Shown here piece after piece: positions 8,643-18,018 of a stretch of DNA of 64,000 nt (its first letter is position 1; each line of letters starts with the position of its first letter). Location: positions 1,240,001 through 1,304,000 of the forward strand of contig NZ_CP015401.2 in NCBI RefSeq assembly GCF_001688725.2, given 5' to 3'. The translations under genes were made by a program, and so were the position numbers. The notes under the pieces are model-generated. The model searched no databases and was not told where the DNA came from. It worked only from the letters and a program-made list of their open reading frames with translations. Source of the stretch: Bacteroides caecimuris. Lineage in GTDB: Bacteria > Bacteroidota > Bacteroidia > Bacteroidales > Bacteroidaceae.

Positions 8643-10154
8643 CTATCGTATCTGCAAACTGTCCGACTGCCCGCGTTGTTCCATTCCCTGCTCATAGCTC
8701 TTGGTCGCACGTTCAGCCACGAGTATATGGTTCACCGCCGTACCGATTCGTTGCCGCTTGCCCTCATCCGGCATCGCCGTGTCATTCAATATCAGCGACA
8801 GTCGGTTCATCTCAGTTGCAGTCAGTTCATGCGAATAGCTGCCGGTACCGTCTTTGGCGTGCAGCATAGGTCTTGCACTGCCTTGTATCACCAGTTCACA
8901 GGATTCCAGCGAGGGGGCGAGTGGCGACAAATCAATGCGTTTTTCCAATGCTGCTTGGGTCGCAGCCGCCATTTGCTGCTCCTGCTCCTTGCCGTCAATC
9001 TGTACGGCAAGAGACATCAGCGAAGTAAACATCCCCATCACCAACTCCATAATCGGGTCGTTGCCGTTTAGTTGAATACCGCTATCCTCCGAGGATAGCA
9101 GCTTTTTCATCCAGTCTTCCGGAGAAGTGGCAGGACCAATTGCCGGAGCCTCGTTCCCTTGCGTGCGGAATTTCGCCAACAGGTCTTTGCCGTCCGACAA
9201 CAGTTGGAGTCCGATGTTCCCTTTCTGCGCTATCTCGGCAAGGTAAGCCGCAGGATTCACTTCACGCAGGGTTCCGTCCGCATGGATTTTTTTTACCTCC
9301 AGATGCAGATGTTCGCCGGTTGTCCGTGTACCGGTGTTGCCCGACACGCCAAGCTGTAACCCGGCATTCACCGTGTCACCTGTTTTTACGCCTACCGCCT
9401 CCAGATGATGATAGCTTACCTGCACCTTGCTGTTGTCTGCACGTTCGTACTCCACCGTGACAGAGCGGCCGCCCGGCGTGTTGGCATTCAGATTGACCGC
9501 CACTACCTTTCCTTTATCCTCCGTGGCAAGCACGGCTTCCCGGTTTGTCTGGATATCGATTCCTTTGTGTATTTGCTGTTTGTCCGGGTTTATCGGGTCT
9601 CCACGCATTCCGAAAGGGGAAGTTACCAACAGGAACTCATTTCTTTTCACCGGGAAGGAATAATGCGCTGTGACTGCTTCGCCTTGCGCAAGTCCGGTTT
9701 CCATCACCATACGGTCGTACCTGTCAAGTCCGTTCGCTTCGATAATCCGTTGCAGATTGGCGGCATAGTTCCCTCCGGTGGCGTATCCGGCACGTTCCAG
9801 ACCTTGCGCCCAGCCCTTGTCGTCAGCTGCCAGTTTGAAACAGCCCGCATACCGCTTGTTCTCCTTTAGGAATCGGGAATGATGCTCGTATGAATCACCC
9901 GCCGAAGCATAGCTGCAAAATTTCTCGTCGGGTTTGTCATCGGTGTACAGTCCGTATCGACCGCCACCCTCTATCCACGCCACAGTCGCCTTGATGCCGA
10001 AATGGTTGTTCTCTTTCATTGCTAGCTGGCTTTGTCCGTTGGAGCTTTCCAAAATACCTTGCGCCAACGTCACCGATGCCGGAATGCCGTACTTGTGCAT
10101 CTGCTCCATCGCAAACCCGGCGTATCGCTCTGCATATTCTTGATTCTTACTCAT
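8643..10154 (-). CDS. Glucosaminidase plus M23 peptidase, conjugative cell-wall hydrolase
   Basis: The 503-residue protein has an N-terminal glucosaminidase domain (residues 1-150; catalytic Glu in GILESSNGQSQLA) and an M23 metallopeptidase domain (about residues 170-310; zinc ligands in HKGIDIQ, HHLEAVG and HLHLEV). Such two-headed enzymes open peptidoglycan locally for the mating channel. No signal peptide is seen, so it may be exported by the transfer machinery or act when released. The last ~180 residues are helical and unassigned. It lies between the SSB-like and pseudo-ArdC genes of the operon. Confidence 0.85.
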   Translation of the reverse strand: MSKNQEYAERYAGFAMEQMHKYGIPASVTLAQGILESSNGQSQLAMKENNHFGIKATVAWIEGGGRYGLYTDDKPDEKFCSYASAGDSYEHHSRFLKENKRYAGCFKLAADDKGWAQGLERAGYATGGNYAANLQRIIEANGLDRYDRMVMETGLAQGEAVTAHYSFPVKRNEFLLVTSPFGMRGDPINPDKQQIHKGIDIQTNREAVLATEDKGKVVAVNLNANTPGGRSVTVEYERADNSKVQVSYHHLEAVGVKTGDTVNAGLQLGVSGNTGTRTTGEHLHLEVKKIHADGTLREVNPAAYLAEIAQKGNIGLQLLSDGKDLLAKFRTQGNEAPAIGPATSPEDWMKKLLSSEDSGIQLNGNDPIMELVMGMFTSLMSLAVQIDGKEQEQQMAAATQAALEKRIDLSPLAPSLESCELVIQGSARPMLHAKDGTGSYSHELTATEMNRLSLILNDTAMPDEGKRQRIGTAVNHILVAERATKSYEQGMEQRGQSDSLQIR

Positions 10155-10191
10155 TATTATATAGGTATATGTTTCTCTTATGCGTTACACA

Positions 10192-12825
10192 TTACATCCG
10201 TCGTGTCGGACGCTGTTCATTCTCAATGGGGGTGTCCAATGCGGACACCGGCACACGGGGCAGTTTATCGCATATTCCTACTCTCATTCCCGACCGTACC
10301 AGTTTGGGCAGGTGCTTGTCCAAATCCGAATTAGGAAAAGAAACCGCATGAATCCCCCCGTCACGTTCCGACACACTAATTCCAAGCACGTTTGCCACCC
10401 TGTCCGCATCCTCCTTATAAGATTCATAGCGGTCATGGTCACGGAAGAGAAGCACGGCATCCTTGTACTTATCTTTCAATTCCTCAAATATCTTCCAATC
10501 CGTCAGTTCTTTCCCTTCATTCTTCATCTCCGAAGTTTCCCTCCGGTTTTCCGCTAGCTTCGCTTCTTGCGCCTGTTTCAGCACATCTGCAAACAGCGTA
10601 GCCGCCAGCTTTGTCTTATACCCGGCCATATCCTCCGCAATCCAGAGCCGTTGCCATTGTTGCCTCGATACCTCACGGGCTTCTATTTTTCCCATTCCCT
10701 TGATTTGCGGCACACAAAGGAACTTGTCATCTTTGGCCCGGAAGATATTTGCACGTTGGATAAGCGACAAGTCCACGTCCGCAGGTGCCGTGCCGAACAA
10801 GTCTTGCCTCAGTTTGGGGCGGTCGGTGCCGAGCGCATAGTATTTTTGCGCCAGTTCCATGCGTACTTCCTGTGCCGATTTCTGTTCATTCTGTTTCACG
10901 GCAGAGAAGAAACGGTTCAAGTCCTCCTTGTCGGGATAGATGCTGAATGCTTCCCCTTCTGTGGGTCTCAGGTAGAGTGCCCAGCGGTTGTTGTCGTCAC
11001 GCAACATCTGTATGTGTTCAAACTGTACGTGGGTGGCCTTATCCACCGCTTCCTCCACATCAAGCGTCGCTTGCACCTGCAACTCCTTGTTGTTCAGCTT
11101 GGCGGTAAACACCTCCTTGTCCTTGAAGTAGCTGTCATCGGGGCGGTATCCCAGCAGGCCGTCTTTATTGAAGAAGCGCACATAGCTTGCTCCCTGCTTC
11201 ATCAGCGCACCGGCTATCTGTTGTTTGGAAAATCCGGGCAGGTTGTGGGCTACGAGCCTTGCCTGTTGTTCCGACCGTTCCTGCGCAGGCATTACCTCAT
11301 CGGGAGTCAGGTAAAACGGACGTCTGTCCGTAGCGGACAGTATCACGTGGCCCCCTGTGGTGGCACCGGCAGGCAGCACTACGTCCACAATCCCGGTCTG
11401 CCTGGCACGCACCACCACCATTTCTTTGGTGGAGCGGTCAGGCACGCTTTTCAGTTCGTCCGCTATCCGGTAACTTCCTTTTGTGTTCCATTCGGCAGGC
11501 AGGTATTCTCGGCACGCCGTAGCTATCTTCGTACCATAGGTGAGTGCCTCTGTATAGGCTATCTCCACCACGTCGGTATCCTCATCCGTCACCATCGACA
11601 AGGCTTCGTTCTTCTTCTGCTCGTAATAGCCCAGGTCGAATTTCTCCAAAAATGCATTCCGGGCTTCGGGAGAAGGAAAATTACGGCTGTCTATCGCCAT
11701 TCCTCCGGTGCGGAGAATATCTACCAGTATGGCACTCTCACGGGCGTCCACCTGCGGCCCTTGCCGTTCCTGCATTTCCGAGGTCTGGCGTTGCGTGCGC
11801 AGCGTGGCATATTCCACCTTCTCGCCCTGTTCCGCTCTGCGGATAACCCCCAGTGCATTGTTCACATCGCTCTCTATGGCCTCTATATAGTGTGGGTTCT
11901 CTTGCAATTCTCGTGTCCAGTGTTCCACCAAAGGTAGGCTGTCGTCCGCTAACCGGGCGGGCAGTCCGAGTTCCATCATCTTTACGCCGGAGACCAGTTC
12001 TGCCACCAGCCGCTCATAGTGCACGGCATCTTCCGAAGGGGCTTTGCCGCCTTTCATCACCATACCTTCACGGGCAAGCCGTTGGGCGTGACCGGTGGAG
12101 CTCGCCACTTGGCGCATCAACTCCTGCACATAATCTTCGTAGTGTTCAAACTGTTTCGGTTCGGGCATATAGACGGCATCTTTGGCAGTATCGAAGTGTG
12201 CCATACCTGCGGCATTCTTGCGCACAGGTATCAGATGTGTCCTGATTTGTGCCACAAATTGGTTCACCGTGCTTCGCAGTTGCCGTTCCTCACTTTTCAG
12301 ATATCCTCGGTCAGCACGGCTTCCGAAGCGTTGCTGCAAATCCCGGTATTTTTCCGCATCCGTCATCGGCAAGGTGGTCTGGTCAATATTGAACAGAATA
12401 ATGATTTCCCGTTGGCGCACTCCCTTGTAGAGCTTCTGCTGTTCTTCGGGTAAGGCTTGGTATGCCTCACGGGACAGCGTATCTTCCGAATTGTGTCGGT
12501 TTACATACTGATCCCATTTGTACCAGTTGAACGGCACGCCGTGTTCCTGTTGCAATATCGCTTCTCCACGCTGCTTCGCATCGGAGAACATTGTATATAG
12601 CCCGGTTGTGTAGCCGCTTTGGTCGGTATGCATACCCAGCACAAGGGCATTGAACGGGCTGACCGTAATGCCTTTCGGATAGAACTTCGGTAGGTTTCTT
12701 CCTGCCGCATTCAGCCAGTATCCGGTACTGGCAACCGCACCGTTCAGTGCGTTTACCAGGAGTGCCGCCTGTTGGTGGGCGGCAGATTGTTCACGTGGAC
12801 TTTTTTCTTTCATATCGCTCTGCAT
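10192..12825 (-). CDS. ArdC-like protein with decayed zincin site and MutS-I-like tail
   Basis: 877 residues. The N-terminal ~180 residues resemble the ArdC ssDNA-binding domain (ALLVNALNGAVASTGYW, QREIIILFNIDQTTLP). The next ~130 align with the ArdC zincin domain, but the HExxH motif reads RQVAS (LMRQVASSTGHAQRLAR), so catalysis is probably lost. The last ~100 residues (YKDAVLLFRDHDRYESYKED ... LPKLVRSGMRVGICDKL) look like the MutS mismatch-recognition domain I, with the wedge Phe replaced by Arg but the Tyr-Glu kept. It may bind DNA during transfer. The middle is unassigned. Confidence 0.65.
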   Translation of the reverse strand: MQSDMKEKSPREQSAAHQQAALLVNALNGAVASTGYWLNAAGRNLPKFYPKGITVSPFNALVLGMHTDQSGYTTGLYTMFSDAKQRGEAILQQEHGVPFNWYKWDQYVNRHNSEDTLSREAYQALPEEQQKLYKGVRQREIIILFNIDQTTLPMTDAEKYRDLQQRFGSRADRGYLKSEERQLRSTVNQFVAQIRTHLIPVRKNAAGMAHFDTAKDAVYMPEPKQFEHYEDYVQELMRQVASSTGHAQRLAREGMVMKGGKAPSEDAVHYERLVAELVSGVKMMELGLPARLADDSLPLVEHWTRELQENPHYIEAIESDVNNALGVIRRAEQGEKVEYATLRTQRQTSEMQERQGPQVDARESAILVDILRTGGMAIDSRNFPSPEARNAFLEKFDLGYYEQKKNEALSMVTDEDTDVVEIAYTEALTYGTKIATACREYLPAEWNTKGSYRIADELKSVPDRSTKEMVVVRARQTGIVDVVLPAGATTGGHVILSATDRRPFYLTPDEVMPAQERSEQQARLVAHNLPGFSKQQIAGALMKQGASYVRFFNKDGLLGYRPDDSYFKDKEVFTAKLNNKELQVQATLDVEEAVDKATHVQFEHIQMLRDDNNRWALYLRPTEGEAFSIYPDKEDLNRFFSAVKQNEQKSAQEVRMELAQKYYALGTDRPKLRQDLFGTAPADVDLSLIQRANIFRAKDDKFLCVPQIKGMGKIEAREVSRQQWQRLWIAEDMAGYKTKLAATLFADVLKQAQEAKLAENRRETSEMKNEGKELTDWKIFEELKDKYKDAVLLFRDHDRYESYKEDADRVANVLGISVSERDGGIHAVSFPNSDLDKHLPKLVRSGMRVGICDKLPRVPVSALDTPIENEQRPTRRM

Positions 12826-12833
12826 TTAAGTGG

Positions 12834-14621
12834 TTATTTGAGTACAATGCTGCGTTCTCGGCCCTCATCCCGTTCCGCTTCGGCAATCCGGTAGTTCTGC
12901 TGTGCCATCCGGTGCATTTCATCGTGTTTGGCAAGCACGGCGTTGGCGAGTGTACTCAGGGGAAGTGCACCACTACGATGGGCATCTGCCACATTATCGG
13001 TCAGTTGGATGCTGCACGGCACTTTGTCAATCACCGCAATCAGGCTGTTCCCTTGCAACACCGGGTTGGCAATGCGTGGATTAAGCGTCTCATTGGCATA
13101 TACCTTATAGGGTTTTGCCGCCTGGTTTCCCTGCCGTTCAAGGGCTTCATGTCCGGCCTTGTTCAACAGGTTCGCGCCGCCCATGCCTATCAGTATCATC
13201 TTCAGCATCGGGTTCCGCACATACATTCCGGCCAATATGGAAGCGATGGGCAACAGGTTGTTTTGCGGAAGCAGCGATTTCGACTTGCCGGTAAACAGCC
13301 CGAAAAGGATGTTGGGCAGCATGGAAACGACATAGCCCAGGTTTTGGCCGATGTTGCCCAGACCCTCCAGCCCGAAAGTGCTGAACAAGTTGCCCCAACC
13401 GTTTTCATAGTCCTTTCCTTGCGTGTCGTTGGTTTCCGTATGGTGTCCCGTCACCGTATCATCCTGCTGTACAGTCGTTTCTTCTTCCACAAGCCCCTCC
13501 GCAGCTTCGGCACGTGCCTTGCGTTCCTTTTCCTCCTGCATCATCATCAGGTATTCTTCTTCCTGGCCGGATGCCACCACCATGGGCACATCCTCGTATT
13601 CGGGTTTGCGCTCATTGGAAGGAGGCTCGTATGCCGGGAATGGCCACCCCTGCGGAACCTGCGCCTCGGCTTCCATAAGTTCCACCCAAAGCGGCTTTTC
13701 GGTCAGTATGCCCATCCTTTTATCCAACTGTTCGTTAAGCGACAAGATGTAAGGGTTCTCATACGATTTTATCTCCTTGCTTTGTGTGCGGAAGTCGGCA
13801 AATACATTGCGCTCGCTGCCGAACACGCTGCGGCTGATACAATCTTCCACCGTCATGGCCGGAGCATCCTTCGTTCCGTCCATGAATTTTCCCACCGCAT
13901 AACTTACCGCTTCCATGCCGCCCAGCTTGACAAGGCTTCCCCAAGAAGAAGTACCGCCCATCGTCACAGTATCCATACCGATACCCACCGCCATGCCCAA
14001 TGCTTGCTCCGCACCGCTTGGGCGATAGGCCGCTTCGCCACGCCGTTCTATTTCCTGTTGCAGGGGCGACTTCACCATGCCTTGCGCCAATCCTAACAGG
14101 CTGCCTTCCGCACCTTTCCGCAAGACATACTCCACGGATGATTTGGGCATCTGTTCGGCCACCATCCGGTCAATCATCATTTGTTCCACCCGGTAGTCCA
14201 CGTAGGCAAAGGCGAGGTCTCCGCCTAACTCTTTGGAAAGTTCCTCATACCGTTCCCGGCTGATTTCCGCTACAAGGGCGTTGCGCCACTCACCGGCAAG
14301 CAGGCTCAGGTCTTGTCCGGTCTCCGGGGTGGAGTCTATCCGTTCCCGGCACATCGTCACATAATCCTCTGTTGTCTTGCTGTTCCATTCGCCGGTCTGT
14401 CGGAGGTATAATAAAGAGTCGTCCGGTATTCCGTTTGCTCCGTTGGCAAGGGAGCGAAGCGTACCGGCTACACTGGATTGGTATGTACCGATTTCCTCCA
14501 CTTGTTTTTGCGCAAGGTAGGCTTTGGCCTCCTTCATTATGGGGGCCAGCCGGGTATTGAAATATTTTTGCAGGCAATATTCTATTTCTGCAAAACGCTG
14601 GGTCTGTCGGGGGGTGCTCAT
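12834..14621 (-). CDS. Transfer-operon membrane protein, family unknown
   Basis: A 595-residue protein. The first ~200 residues are helical and charged. A Gly-rich hydrophobic segment (LGMAVGIGMDTVTMGG) follows near residue 210, and a cluster of two or three likely membrane helices near residues 440-510 (LGYVVSMLPNILFGLF, LLPIASILAGMYV, MLKMILIGMGGANLL). A Glu-rich coiled segment (EEEYLMMMQEEKERKARAEA) lies between them. No family is recognised. Its start overlaps the end of the next upstream frame by four bases, showing tight coupling within the conjugative operon. Confidence 0.6.
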   Translation of the reverse strand: MSTPRQTQRFAEIEYCLQKYFNTRLAPIMKEAKAYLAQKQVEEIGTYQSSVAGTLRSLANGANGIPDDSLLYLRQTGEWNSKTTEDYVTMCRERIDSTPETGQDLSLLAGEWRNALVAEISRERYEELSKELGGDLAFAYVDYRVEQMMIDRMVAEQMPKSSVEYVLRKGAEGSLLGLAQGMVKSPLQQEIERRGEAAYRPSGAEQALGMAVGIGMDTVTMGGTSSWGSLVKLGGMEAVSYAVGKFMDGTKDAPAMTVEDCISRSVFGSERNVFADFRTQSKEIKSYENPYILSLNEQLDKRMGILTEKPLWVELMEAEAQVPQGWPFPAYEPPSNERKPEYEDVPMVVASGQEEEYLMMMQEEKERKARAEAAEGLVEEETTVQQDDTVTGHHTETNDTQGKDYENGWGNLFSTFGLEGLGNIGQNLGYVVSMLPNILFGLFTGKSKSLLPQNNLLPIASILAGMYVRNPMLKMILIGMGGANLLNKAGHEALERQGNQAAKPYKVYANETLNPRIANPVLQGNSLIAVIDKVPCSIQLTDNVADAHRSGALPLSTLANAVLAKHDEMHRMAQQNYRIAEAERDEGRERSIVLK

Positions 14622-14914
14622 GTCAGGTTCATTTGTTGCAATAGTTGTTCTTTGGTCTGTTCAATGGCGTGATGGTACACTTCCATTTGTTGGGGGAAGT
14701 ATTCTTCCAGCATCGTGTCTTTGTCAATTTGGTCTTGAATGAACCTTACCGCCACCTGCCGGCTGATTTCCACGGACGCTTCGCCTTCCTCCCGGTTGTT
14801 GAACCATGCTTTCGTCCACCAGCGCATTCCGGCCTTGTCGGGATATACCGTCACCAGCCGGGGTATGTCGAAACTCTGCACGTCTATCTCCAAATCGGCA
14901 AGCGGGTCCACCAC
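14618..14914 (-). CDS. Probable C-terminal part of the M23-like gene, in a shifted frame
   Basis: A 98-residue open frame with only GTG as a possible start. It begins directly after the end of the 275-residue M23-like gene and is open back to a run of nine A residues (minus strand, 14952-14944). Adding one A, or removing two, would fuse the two frames into one protein of about 375 residues. The sequence (PLADLEIDVQSFDIPRLVTV... QTKEQLLQQMNLT) looks like genuine coding sequence and ends with a 4-base overlap with the next gene. Read as a frameshift or slippage product rather than an independent gene. Confidence 0.5.
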   Translation of the reverse strand: MVDPLADLEIDVQSFDIPRLVTVYPDKAGMRWWTKAWFNNREEGEASVEISRQVAVRFIQDQIDKDTMLEEYFPQQMEVYHHAIEQTKEQLLQQMNLT

Positions 14915-14925
14915 GCCGCAAGTCG

Positions 14926-15753
14926 CTACGGCTTGGTCTGCCGTTTTTTTTTATCATTTTCATTCAGTGTGGAGAGAAAGAGGTTATGACGCAGGGCAAG
15001 GTAGCTCAAGAAGTCACCGATAAGCAGATTTTGCACTTTGGCGGCTATCGGCATCGAGCGGCCGCCTATCCCCAACGGGTTGGCGAGCGAGGGTATCGTT
15101 TCATAGAAATAGTTCTTCACAGCGGACAGTGAGAAGATATTCCGCAGCGATTGTTCCGTATGCTCCGGCACGCGGTAGCCGCCGTTGCCTACTTCCAGCA
15201 GGTACTCCGGATAGAAGCGCAGCATCAGTTCTTCGATTTCCTCCCGGTCATCGTCATACGCTGTCGGAATATCCATTTCCATGGTCGCCAGTTCCGGCGT
15301 ACCCGGATGTCCTTGCTGCCGCATCGTCAGCAGGTTGCCGTATAGCATGGCAAGGAACTCCATCGGATTGATTTCCTCCCCGTCATACTTTACCCCGATA
15401 TGCAGCAGGTCTCCACTGATACCCACCACGCTACCGGCTCTTACCCGTGTACCGAAGGCGGCAAGCGCGTTGGCAAGATGGGCATAGGTCACTTCATACT
15501 TGCCATAGCGTATCACTTGATACAGTCCGTGCGTGGGTGTGCTGCCGATACCCGATACCACACCGTCCGCTACGGCGGCAAGGATGTAGCGGTGTGTGGC
15601 GAAATCCACACCGTGATGAAAAAAATCCTCCTGTGTCACCGGGTGGTTCTGCTTTCCATAGCCCAATGTCATGTTCACTTCTCCGTTTCTCTCTTCAAAC
15701 GGCATACAATAGCCGCTTTTTGATACCAGGTTCATTTCTTGCGTATAGTTCAT
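14926..15753 (-). CDS. M23-like protein of the transfer operon
   Basis: 275 residues. An M23-like beta domain spans about residues 30-140 with HHGVDFATHR, then YAHLANALAAFG and DLLHIGVKYDG, so zinc ligands are largely kept. The rest is helical (REEIEELMLRFYPEYLLEVG) and ends NENDKKKRQTKP just after a run of nine A. Whether it is an active peptidase or a structural scaffold is unclear. It has no signal peptide. The downstream frame at 14618-14914 is probably its continuation. Confidence 0.6.
   Translation of the reverse strand: MNYTQEMNLVSKSGYCMPFEERNGEVNMTLGYGKQNHPVTQEDFFHHGVDFATHRYILAAVADGVVSGIGSTPTHGLYQVIRYGKYEVTYAHLANALAAFGTRVRAGSVVGISGDLLHIGVKYDGEEINPMEFLAMLYGNLLTMRQQGHPGTPELATMEMDIPTAYDDDREEIEELMLRFYPEYLLEVGNGGYRVPEHTEQSLRNIFSLSAVKNYFYETIPSLANPLGIGGRSMPIAAKVQNLLIGDFLSYLALRHNLFLSTLNENDKKKRQTKP
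14944..14952 (-). other. A9 homopolymer, possible slippage or frameshift site
   Basis: Nine consecutive A residues on the coding strand sit in the last codons of the 275-residue M23-like gene. One extra A brings the ribosome into the downstream 98-residue frame. Such tracts are prone to transcriptional slippage and to sequencing error. Confidence 0.5.
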
Positions 15754-15777
15754 TTTTCGTTCCTTTCAAGCCTGTTG

Positions 15778-17028
15778 TCAGGCGATGTTTATATTGATTT
15801 CATTTCTTAAAAAGCTGAATATGTGCGCAATCACTTCCACTGTCCAACCGTTCCCCAGCATACGGTACTGTTGCGTGTCGCTGCACTTCCAGACGTACCA
15901 GTCTGGAATGGTTTGCAGTCGTGCGCACTCCGTGGGTGTCAGGCGGCGGATGCGTCCGCACGACATACATATTTCTCCGAAGGGAAGTGAATTTCCGGTA
16001 TAAGTGTCTGTTTTCCCCTTTCCGTCAAGTCTGCATCCGTCCAGACTGGCCCATATCAGGTTGTCTTTCTGTACGCTCGTCAGGCAGTTTGTCTTGCCGT
16101 CAGTCCGGGGTTCAAGTTGTTGGATATTTTTTCGGGGTTCGGTGATTTTTCCCTTTTCGTATGCCTTGCGTATCTGTTTGCCGTACTCTGTCCTTCGGGG
16201 AGCAAGACAGGTCTCACGGCCACGCATGGCCATGCAGACATAGTTCGTGGTAAGGTTTCCTTTGGCTTGTGCGGTAGTCATCAGGCAGTGGCTTTTGTCG
16301 TTGTTGCCCAGCACGTTCATTCCGGTGTTCCGCTTCTCTCCATGCCTTTTCAGCCAGCCCAGCATTTTTTCGCTCAGGTAGTATTTCTTATCTACTTCAT
16401 CCTCCACGATGTTGCGGAGGTATATTTCCCGGTCTTTGGGCTGTGGAATGTCGGAGTGCAGTTCACCGAACAGTCCGATATTCTTTGTCCGTATGTTCGT
16501 CCAATAGATACGGGTACGATTCTGTGCCGACACCAAAGCGGAGTTGATATGCACCCCGAAAATCCCGATGGCCTCACTCAGCACGCGTTCCCATTTTTTG
16601 CCCATTTCCACATTTTCTAATAGGAACAGCACATCAGGATTATACTTGCGAATATCTGTCAGGATGCGCATATATTCCCAAAACAGGTATGATTCCCCTT
16701 CAAACAGGAAGCCTTCATGCTTCAATTCCAGGTAATGCTCCAACGTATGGATTTCCCTCTTGTCTATGGTGGACATACCGGCACGTTTACCGGCAAAGGA
16801 AAACGACTGGCAGGGACTTCCGCCTATCAGCAGGTCTATCGAATCTAGTTGGCGCACGTCTATTTGTGTGACATCACCGAGCTGTATCGTGTCCGGAAAA
16901 TTCAGTTGGGTTTGCCGGATAGCGTGTTTGTCGATTTCGGAAGCATAATACTTTTCCGATTGGATGCCAAGCCGTTTCAAGGCAATCTGTCCGCAGCTCA
17001 TTCCGTCAAATAGACTCAACACTTTCAT
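15778..17028 (-). CDS. DNA cytosine-5 methyltransferase
   Basis: 416 residues from ATG 17028. Motif I is FDGMSCGQIALKRLG, the catalytic motif IV is GGSPCQSFSFAG, and motif VI is LFLLENVEMG; the C-terminal motifs IX and X are visible as RRLTPTECARLQ and QYRMLGNGWTVEV. The target-recognition region lies between about residues 240 and 350. No restriction endonuclease is adjacent, so it is likely a solitary methylase that marks the element's DNA before transfer. It overlaps the radical SAM gene by four bases (ATGA), so the two are translated together. Confidence 0.93.
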   Translation of the reverse strand: MKVLSLFDGMSCGQIALKRLGIQSEKYYASEIDKHAIRQTQLNFPDTIQLGDVTQIDVRQLDSIDLLIGGSPCQSFSFAGKRAGMSTIDKREIHTLEHYLELKHEGFLFEGESYLFWEYMRILTDIRKYNPDVLFLLENVEMGKKWERVLSEAIGIFGVHINSALVSAQNRTRIYWTNIRTKNIGLFGELHSDIPQPKDREIYLRNIVEDEVDKKYYLSEKMLGWLKRHGEKRNTGMNVLGNNDKSHCLMTTAQAKGNLTTNYVCMAMRGRETCLAPRRTEYGKQIRKAYEKGKITEPRKNIQQLEPRTDGKTNCLTSVQKDNLIWASLDGCRLDGKGKTDTYTGNSLPFGEICMSCGRIRRLTPTECARLQTIPDWYVWKCSDTQQYRMLGNGWTVEVIAHIFSFLRNEININIA

Positions 17029-17960
17029 GCCGTCTCTGTTTTTGAGTTGAAATATGCGCCGCACTTGAAGCCCTTTCTTGGCGTGAAATCCTCGAATTCG
17101 CAGCTTAGGAATATCCATTTCTTATCGGCCCAGCCTGCCAGGTCCTTCTGCCATTGAGGTATGCTTTGGTGGGGATTATGCAAATCCCGGTATGGCTGGC
17201 AGTAGGGCAAGAAGCGTTTCCCTTTACGTTTCCAATGGTTCACACGGGAAAATGATTCTTCAAAATCATCGAGCAGGATGCAGTAAAAGAAGTATTCCCC
17301 CTTGTAGCCGTATTTATCTATCAAGGTAGTAGCACGCTCGCACTCCGCTATCTGCGCTTGCGTGTCGCAACCGAAGCGGATATATTTCAGCCATTTCACC
17401 TGCGCAAGCCGCCTTGCAATTTCGTCCGTCACTAACCGGGCGTCAAGCCCTTGGTTGAAATCCACACGCAACCCCATCCGGATAATCTTTTCAATCTGTT
17501 CCAGCCCATAGTTTGAAGCCAACACATTGTTATCCATGAGGGTGATACGGTTTCGTCCGTCCACCGCAATCTCCGCTATATCCATGTAAGGCGTGATTCT
17601 CCCTTCTTTCTGAGGCACCACACACCATTTGCACCGGTTCGGGCAACCTCTTGTCAGAAAGCCGTAAGCCACTCTTTTGTCTATCTCATACAGGCTGTAG
17701 TCCGGCACAGCCCTGTCTATCTCCGGTGGCAGCACCTTTCCTATGTCATAGCCGGTTCCCCCTCGTTCCGCTTCATCGGCATTCAGGAAGTAAGCGTAAT
17801 CCGGAGTAAAGGTGAACACTTTCGCCAGATACACCTTATCGTATCGGTTGAGCGGATTGTACCACTCCACACGATCGCCCTGTGCCTTGTGGTAGCTGCT
17901 TATCTTCATCAGCGCAAGGTTAGGGTAACGGCTGTCTACTGCCAATAATCCGATATTCAT
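17025..17960 (-). CDS. Radical SAM protein with CxxxCxxC cluster
   Basis: 311 residues from ATG 17960. The iron-sulfur motif is in FLTRGCPNRCKWCVVPQKEG (about residues 105-124), preceded by a B12-binding-like segment (GLLAVDSRYPNLALMKI) and followed by a TIM-barrel pattern (NRITLMDNNVLAS, VDFNQGLDARLVTDE). The layout resembles B12-binding-domain radical SAM proteins of mobile elements with no defined substrate. It directly precedes and overlaps the cytosine methyltransferase. A role in DNA or tRNA modification is possible but not shown by the sequence. Confidence 0.8.
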   Translation of the reverse strand: MNIGLLAVDSRYPNLALMKISSYHKAQGDRVEWYNPLNRYDKVYLAKVFTFTPDYAYFLNADEAERGGTGYDIGKVLPPEIDRAVPDYSLYEIDKRVAYGFLTRGCPNRCKWCVVPQKEGRITPYMDIAEIAVDGRNRITLMDNNVLASNYGLEQIEKIIRMGLRVDFNQGLDARLVTDEIARRLAQVKWLKYIRFGCDTQAQIAECERATTLIDKYGYKGEYFFYCILLDDFEESFSRVNHWKRKGKRFLPYCQPYRDLHNPHQSIPQWQKDLAGWADKKWIFLSCEFEDFTPRKGFKCGAYFNSKTETA

Positions 17961-18018
17961 TGTCTTTTGTCTTTTTTGTGTTTGTCTGGAATCATAAATT
18001 TCAGAACTAAATTTTTCA

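Noticed and set aside
10567-11937. 456-codon plus-strand ORF inside the transfer operon
   Set aside because: Antisense to the ArdC-like gene with no start context or domain; compositional artefact.
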